From Lytechinus pictus (taxonomy: Eukaryota > Echinodermata > Echinoidea > Temnopleuroida > Toxopneustidae): 64,000 nucleotides of DNA. Made by a program: the position numbers and the translations under genes. Where the stretch lies: assembly GCF_037042905.1 (NCBI RefSeq), contig NC_087257.1, forward strand, positions 14,296,001 to 14,360,000. The letters run 5' to 3'. Below, in pieces: positions 57,881-64,000 of the stretch (its first letter is position 1; the number at the start of each line of letters is the position of its first letter). The notes under the pieces are model-generated. The model was not told the origin of the DNA and made no database searches. It saw nothing but the letters and a program-made list of their open reading frames with translations.

Positions 57881-58085
57881 GTTGATGATGCTGATGCGCG
57901 CTTTTGTCACAGTGCGCCAAATTGACGCCTGTTACCATGGTTAGATACACTATTTTATTCATGAGTCCACTGTTTTTATTCATGATCCACTCTTCAAACA
58001 GTGGACTCATGAATAAAATAGCGTATCTAACCATGGTAACATGCGTCAATTTGGCGCACTGTGTCAAATGCGCGCATCAGCATTG
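57881..58085. repeat. Long near-perfect palindrome, about 205 bp
   Basis: The left arm GCTGATGCGCGC, CACAGTGCGCCAAATTGACG, TTACCATGGTTAGATACAC and TATTCATGAGTCCACTG is repeated in reverse complement in the right arm. Only a short loop and scattered mismatches interrupt it. Confidence 0.9.
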
Positions 58086-58194
58086 GACATGTTTTATACA
58101 CGCGCCCGATACGCGCTAAATTAAGCGTAATTTATACAGGAAATCTGCATAAACCATGGAATCAACCGTGGGTTTTCAAAACCACCTTTGTGAA

Positions 58195-59745
58195 TTCGGG
58201 CCTCAGTGTCCAAAGTGTTGCGAGTTGGCTTGAAAATCGTCTAAAATGCGCCGAAAACATGCAAAAAGTCTGATAAAGTGATAATACCGTCTTAAATGCG
58301 AATGGTTCAGTATTTCTGCTGAACACTCAAAATCCATGTCATTTTCATCATACTCTTTAGAATTGTAGAGGACTTTATTTTGAAGATGTTAAAACATTAA
58401 AAATATGGGGTCCATGTGCTCGTTTTTAAACTATCAGTGTCCAAAGTAGTTGCGAGTTGGCTTGAAACAGCCCAAAATGTGCCGAAAACGTGCAAAAGTC
58501 TGATGATACCGTCCAAAATGTCTAAAATACGAATGGTTCCGTAGTTCTGTTTCCAAACATTCAAAACCCATGTCATTTTCATCATACTCTCTAGATTTGT
58601 AAAAGAATATATTCTAAAGGCGTTAAAATACTTAAAGTTTGGGGTTCATGTGCTCGTTTTTAAACTTTCAGTGTCTAAAGTGTTGCGAGTTGGCTTGAAA
58701 TAGCCCAAAATGCGCTGAAAACGTGCAAAGTCTAATGCCGTCTAAAATGTCTGAAATACGAATGGTCAGTAGTTCTACTCCCAAACATTCAAAACCCATG
58801 TCATTTTACTCGTACTCTACAGATTTACAGAGGAATATATTTTGAAGACGTTTAAATATTAAAAATACGGAGTCCATGTGCTCGTTTTCAAAATATCAGT
58901 GTCCAAAGTATTGCGAGTTTACTTGAAACAGCCCAAAATGTGCCGAAAACGTGCAAAAGTCTGATGATACCGTCCAAAATGTCTAAAATACGAATGGTTC
59001 CGTAGTTCTGTTTCCAAACATTCAAAACCCATGTCATTTTCATCATACTCTCTAGATTTGTAAAAGAATATATTCTAAAGGCGTTAAAATACTTAAAGTT
59101 TGGGGTTCATGTGCTCGTTTTTAAACTATCAGTGTCCAAAGTGTTGCGAGTTGGCTTGAAACAGTCTGAAATGCGCCTAAAAACGTGCAAAGTCTAATGC
59201 CGTCTAAAATGTCTGAAATACGAATGGTCAGTAGTTCTACTCCCAAACATTCAAAACCCATGTCATTTTACTCGTACTCTACAGATTTACAGAGGAATAT
59301 ATTTTGAAGACGTTAAAACATTAAAAATATAGGATCCATGTGGTCGTTTTTAAACTATCAGTGTCCAAAGTGTTGCGAGTTGGCTTGAAACAGTCTGAAA
59401 TGCGCCTAAAAACGTGCAAAAGTCTAATACCGTCCAAAATGTCTAAAATATGAATGGTTCCTTAGTTCTGCCCCCAAACATTCAAAATCCGTGTCATTTT
59501 CATCATACTCTCTAGATTTGTAGAAGCATATATTTTAAAGACGTTTAAATATTAAAAATACGGAGTCCATGTGCTCGTTTTCAAAATATCAGTGTCCAAA
59601 GTATTGCGAGTTTACTTGAAACAGCCCAAAATGCGCCGAAAACAAGCAAAAGTCTGATAATCCCGTCTAAAATGCGAATGGTTCCGTAGTCTTGCTCCCA
59701 AACATTGAAAAACCTTGTCATTTTTATTATACTTTGCACATAGAT
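58195..59745. repeat. Satellite-like array, about 232-bp unit, about 6.5 copies
   Basis: Each unit has TCAGTGTCCAAAGTGTTGCG, AGTTGGCTTGAAACAG, AAAACGTGCAAAAGTCT, ATACGAATGGTTCCGTAGT, AACATTCAAAACCCATGTCA and CATGTGCTCGTTTT. Starts fall near 58205, 58436, 58671, 58900, 59137, 59360 and 59590. Two alternating sub-variants are visible. Confidence 0.9.
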
Positions 59746-61700
59746 ACTTTAACACCTGAATATTCAAAATATGCAAAAATTAATAAGGGTCCATTTGCTT
59801 GATTTTTTGCTATAGAGCTTCAAAGTTTACCCGAATGGATGTTCTTAAGAATTGTGCATGCAAAAAAATTTGTCATTTTTAGATCTCACGAGATCACAAC
59901 AATGAGTTTAAAGCTCTATTACTCAGTCAAATTCATGAAAATTTCATCAGATTTCGAAATATAATTAATAATTGTATCCTTAAGATGGATAATCAATTTA
60001 TATTGCTATTAATTGTTTGCTCTTTTAAGTCTAACAGCACTCTAAGTTCTTAAAAATTGCGCGAAAGAACTACAAGAAATGCTGTTCTTTATTCAAAACC
60101 TATGTCATTTTCACCAAACTTTGCAAAGTTGTGGAGGAAGGTATACCTAAGGCTAAGAGGTGCAAACATTAAAAGGTATGGGTTCATGTGCTTGTTTTCA
60201 AACTATCAGCACTTTTATTAGAGCAAATGTGCTTTTTAAAACACCCCAAAACGCGCCAAAAGCTTTGTATCTATGAGAGGAAAAATTCCTAACCACTCTA
60301 CCATCAAACTAATGGTCATACTTCGTTGCTTTGCAGCACTACAGAATAAATAATTTTGAAATAGTGGAGGAATAAAAAAAACATGGTCCTTGGAATGATT
60401 CCAGTTTATTAGCTTCATAAAATAACACATCCGGATCTGCAGTTAGTGCAGATAAATCACCTGCTCATCCATTTTGCTCATCCATTGTGACTTCAGCGCG
60501 CAGAGGAGTGTAAAATATGTGCAGAAACATAACTGTGGAACGTCCTTAAACCCCCATTCCAAGAAAGCAAGACCTCTGAAAGACTGCTGTAAGACCGTGA
60601 AAATTGCTTGATCTTTCAAGGGTCTTTCAACGAACTTTCAAAGACATTCGAGGTCTTTCACGATTCCTGATGGATCTTTTCAGTGGTCTTCGTGGTCTCC
60701 ATGATCTCCAAAACTTTTTGAAACGGTTCAAACGGTCTTTCAGCGGTCTAATACAGGAAAATGGTCTTTTGATGGTCTTTCAGTTGTCTTTCGTTGAACT
60801 TTCAAAGTTCTTATTAGTCTTTGCATGATTTTTCGACAATCTCTCAAGATATTTACGGAGATCACTGTAAGACTAAAGGTCAGTGAAAGATCATTGAAAG
60901 ACCAGGCAAAGTCCATGGAAAGAATTCTGAAAGATCACTTGTTTCATAAAATATCTCTAAAAGACCATTGAATGATCTCTATAGGACTAGTCTAAGACCA
61001 GTAAGACAAGAAATATCCATCAGTTTTTCAGAGTTCTTTGAGGGGTCTTTCTGAGCCATTCCGCAGAGATTACAAATTTCAGTGATCTTGGAGACTGCTG
61101 TATAAGACCTTGTCAATTTTTGGTCTTCCAAAGGTCTCCCCTCTGTGGGATGGGGGCCTATGAAGATACAAGCATTTTGACGCATTTTTTGTGTTTTTAA
61201 AAGCACATTGGCACATGTCCACACCTCTTTAGTTTACCTTTCTCTACAACCATGCAAATTTGGGGAAAATGACATGGGTTTTAAATAAAAAGCAGAATTT
61301 ATTGTACTTTTTAAATTTGTTATGTAAATTTCTTTTTTTGTTAGATATGTTTTTGTTACCTTTCACACCTTATTTTTGAAATTGAAGGTGCTCCTTCTCT
61401 TTAAAGAGACGAATATCAATATGAGTGGATCCTTTATATAATTCTGAAGTACAATGTAAAATTTTGTGAAATTTACTTGGATTGTGACTGATTAATAGAG
61501 GTTTGCACTCAATGTTGTGATCTCGTGGGGTTTTAAAACGCAAAATTATTTTTGTTGCGTATTTCTCGAGACCTTGCAAATGGAGAACTTCAAAGCTCGA
61601 TAGCAAAAAAATCAAGCACATGAACCAACGTTAATTTGTGTATATCTGGAATAATAAGGTGCTAAAGTAACTCTGTGCAAAATTTTGTTGAAATGACATG
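59746..61700. mobile_element. Large foldback containing a second foldback
   Basis: TTGATTTTTTGCTATAGAGC at 59799 pairs with GCTCGATAGCAAAAAAATCA at 61594, and ATCTCACGAGATCACAACA pairs with TGTTGTGATCTCGTGG. At its centre (about 60550-61163) is another foldback with CCCCCATTCC/GGATGGGGG ends and many GGTCTTTCA/TGAAAGACC motifs. Confidence 0.75.
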
Positions 61701-61769
61701 AATTTCCTTTTAACTGTGGAACGTCCTTGAACAATAATTTTGACTAAATCACAAATTCACAATATTGTG

Positions 61770-63180
61770 CATAAAATTCAGTATTAATTCTACTTTTTAC
61801 TGATACAGACAATTGCGGCCATTTTCAGTGAACGTATTTACATTATTTACGGAAAAATATCCTAATTATTCACAAAAATGTTTATACTGAAATTATTTGT
61901 TTTTAGGCAGTAAATACAATACCATAATGAATAATTATTCTGTCAGCATTAGCATAAATGTCGGGTAGGTGCATCTTAGTAATAATGACTGTATTATAAA
62001 TATAGATTATAATTGCAGTTATGATAAAAGTCTACGACGGCAACTTTTAATACAGCGAGCGGTAGGCTCGTGTTTGTTTCTGTTTTCTGAATTGACATGT
62101 TTTATCCCACGGTTGTCATAGGGCTAAAATTGTTGCTATACATGAGATACATTTTTGCATAGGCCTACATTTTTGTAATACATTTACTAAATGAATCGAA
62201 CCGTGTTCAGAAGTTGCAATTAAGTCAGTCATATATGAATGTCGTGCTGATACATGGACATTCTCAATGCCACGAGGCCTTAATTTCTGTCTTTTGGTCT
62301 AGATCTCATTTTGTTCATCATCATTCATGAAAGAATTATTGAATCCTTGTCCGTTGATTTCTTTCATTTCTGTTCCATTCACCTTAGCTTCTTTAGTATC
62401 TACTTCTTTGGTTTCCTACATGTCAAGAGAAAAATAAAAAGGAAAAATCATATTCACACGTGCATGTTATACTTCTGTGTTTCAAATGCATTAATAATTA
62501 AACTGGTGTGCACTGTCTTCTAATAGTCAATAAATGATGGTGAAGGGACAGTAAGAGTCATAGTCATAGGCCTATTTTCAGTTAAAGGAAACATTATGGT
62601 GGTGATTTATGGTGCATTGGCTGTTAATGTTCTTAAATACAAAGAAAATTAGCCTAAACCCGCATGTTTAATGAAAGTGAACTATTTGCGGAGTCCGTAG
62701 TCGTTTTGAATGATGAATTTGTTTTATTTCATTTTTCAATAACGAAGCCTGACTCTCGTTATACATGAAATACCCACACACACACACACATACACACACA
62801 GACGATCATCCATGTATAAGTATCGTTAAATCATTTAATCAGCTTGACCTATAAGTGAGTATTCTAAAATGAACATTTTTTTCAGTTTGCGTTTGAAATA
62901 TTAACATAAAAATATTCTTTAAAATATTGAGGCACAGAATTATATTGGGCAGTCCCGGAGAAGACAATTTTGTTTGCAAATAAAGTTATTGTTGATGGAT
63001 GGAAGGTGATAATAATGTCGTTGCATTGTTGAGTAGTTGCGGACATTATGCATATAATTTATTCTAGAAAATAACGGGAAGATCATCCTTACTTAAATTG
63101 AACATGAATTGACCAAGTTGGAAACGATATATGCAATCTACTTTGAGAATGTTATTACAAAAATAAGATATCAGTATGGA
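61770..63180. other. Intergenic AT-rich, CA microsatellite only
   Basis: An (CA)n tract is at about 62775-62800. No exon, RNA gene or bounded repeat is supported. Confidence 0.5.
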
Positions 63181-63285
63181 ATCTAAAGTGTGTTTAAAAA
63201 TATTATCAGGGCTTTTTTATTTATTCGGTAAAATAAGGGTGAAATGAAAGAGTAGACATGATTAATTTGATCCAGTTTAAAGCTC

Positions 63286-63406
63286 TTGATTCGAAGGGAT
63301 CTCAACGGAAGAGTCACCAATGAAGAAACATATTTTACCCATGGAGGTGGAGAATCTCGTTTGATTGGAGGACTTCCACAGCGCATCCTAAACTTCACGG
63401 ATTCCG
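63286..63406 (+). CDS. Possible orphan exon
   Basis: An open frame ends at a strong donor (TTCCG|GTAAGT near 63407). It encodes RRDLNGRVTNEETYFTHGG then ESRLIGGLPQRILNFTDSG. An acceptor such as GATTCGAAG lies just upstream. No domain is recognised and no partner exon was found, so it could also be chance. Confidence 0.25.
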
Positions 63407-63744
63407 GTAAGTACCAAAAGAGGGCATCTGTAAAATGCTCTATCAGATTCGGATCAATGGTGGAAGGATCTTGGAAACCTAATATAAACATGGACAAAGT
63501 TGTTCAGTTCATAATCGTGAAAATACCTTGATCACAAATACAACGGATATATACATTTTTTCATTAAAAAGTGGCACCCTACGATTTCAATTTTTGTTTA
63601 AGCGTGCGTGTTTACACATTGCACGGCGCCAGTTGTGGAAATTGGTGCATCAATTTTTTTTTCAGATTACCTTTCGTGTGACCAATTTTGCGACTCTTTC
63701 AAGCAATTCAGCATTGTTTTGGGAACGTATGCGGTGGTACTTTA

Positions 63745-63840
63745 ATGGATCATCAGCAAAAATTTCGGGTATTTATTAGCAATGTCATTGATATAAAGTA
63801 ATATAAGGGGGCCAACAACAGTTCCTTGTGGCACTCGAAC
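63745..63840 (-). pseudogene. Non-LTR retrotransposon reverse transcriptase fragment
   Basis: The minus strand from 63840 reads VRVPQGTVVGPLILLYINDI, the VPQG-x-x-x-GPL and YIND motifs of LINE reverse transcriptase. The FADD catalytic motif follows but in a shifted frame, and stops lie on both sides. It is a decayed copy. Confidence 0.8.
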
Positions 63841-64000
63841 TGATATAATACAACATATTTCTCACTTTCAGTTTGAAATTTCGAGAAATAGAGTCTTTTC
63901 TACATACATACGTATGTAATCTCAAAACCATTATCATGAGATGACGTCATGAAATTTAGGCTGTTGAGAAGCACAACGAATCGCATAACAAAATACTGCA

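Noticed and set aside
58195-59745. CRISPR-like array
   Set aside because: Units are about 232 bp and vary throughout, there are no short identical repeats with unique spacers, and the genome is eukaryotic.

Overview
The window looks like nuclear DNA of an echinoderm, most likely a camarodont sea urchin. It is AT-rich, with small coding exons separated by kilobase introns, ATGTACATGT-type runs, and very dense foldback and MITE-like repeats. Several carry the GCTCGCGCTTCGCGCTCGC core common in sea urchin DNA. The species call is an inference from repeat style and gene content. No prokaryotic features (operons, Shine-Dalgarno sites, CRISPR arrays) are present.

Three spliced protein genes can be rebuilt with matching splice phases. 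(A) 64-18995, plus strand: the 3' part (13 exons, 698 residues visible) of a type I membrane protein. Its modules run pentraxin tail, EGF, EGF, TSP1, sushi, an unassigned linker, four GCC2/GCC3 (ephrin-receptor-like) repeats, one transmembrane helix and a 30-residue tail. It resembles the SVEP1/SCUBE-style mosaics expanded in echinoderms; its 5' end lies outside the window. (B) 25479-38578, minus strand: an eight-exon gene for a 514-residue, charged coiled-coil protein with an acidic, serine-rich C-terminal half and YEDDFE-type motifs. I do not recognise the family; a ciliary or microtubule role is only a suggestion. (C) 45301-50117, plus strand: five coding exons for a 454-residue secreted precursor with a signal peptide, an 8-cysteine N-terminal region, three furin-type multibasic sites and two Gly/Met/Gln-rich low-complexity segments. 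I do not recognise it, and it is the best candidate here for something undescribed.

The rest is repeats. Several transposons can be delimited by matching ends and target-site duplications: hAT-like elements with 8-bp duplications (2206-2756, 5112-7349, 17250-18399), piggyBac-like elements flanked by TTAA (19836-20599, 30020-30611), a Tc1/mariner-like foldback flanked by TA (26607-27401), an element with an 11/12-bp direct flank (31602-32406), and a 3.8-kb foldback flanked by TA (51949-55780). Tandem arrays lie at 14.06-14.99, 20.77-21.88, 28.86-29.65, 33.3-34.35 and 58.2-59.75 kb, and hairpin-bearing repeats at 55.78-57.56 kb. There is also a tRNA-derived SINE, a THAP-domain relic and a piece of non-LTR reverse transcriptase near the right edge.

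The most notable non-genic signal is that three unrelated repeat families carry perfect nuclear-receptor-type sites at regular spacing: DR1 (TGACCTTTGACCT) about every 157 bp at 33.5-34.15 kb, and IR1 (AGGTCA-N-TGACCT) in both arms of the 3.8-kb foldback. The 55.8-57.5 kb array likewise carries paired perfect CRE sites (TGACGTCA). The genes do not form an evident functional cluster; they are separate eukaryotic transcription units.
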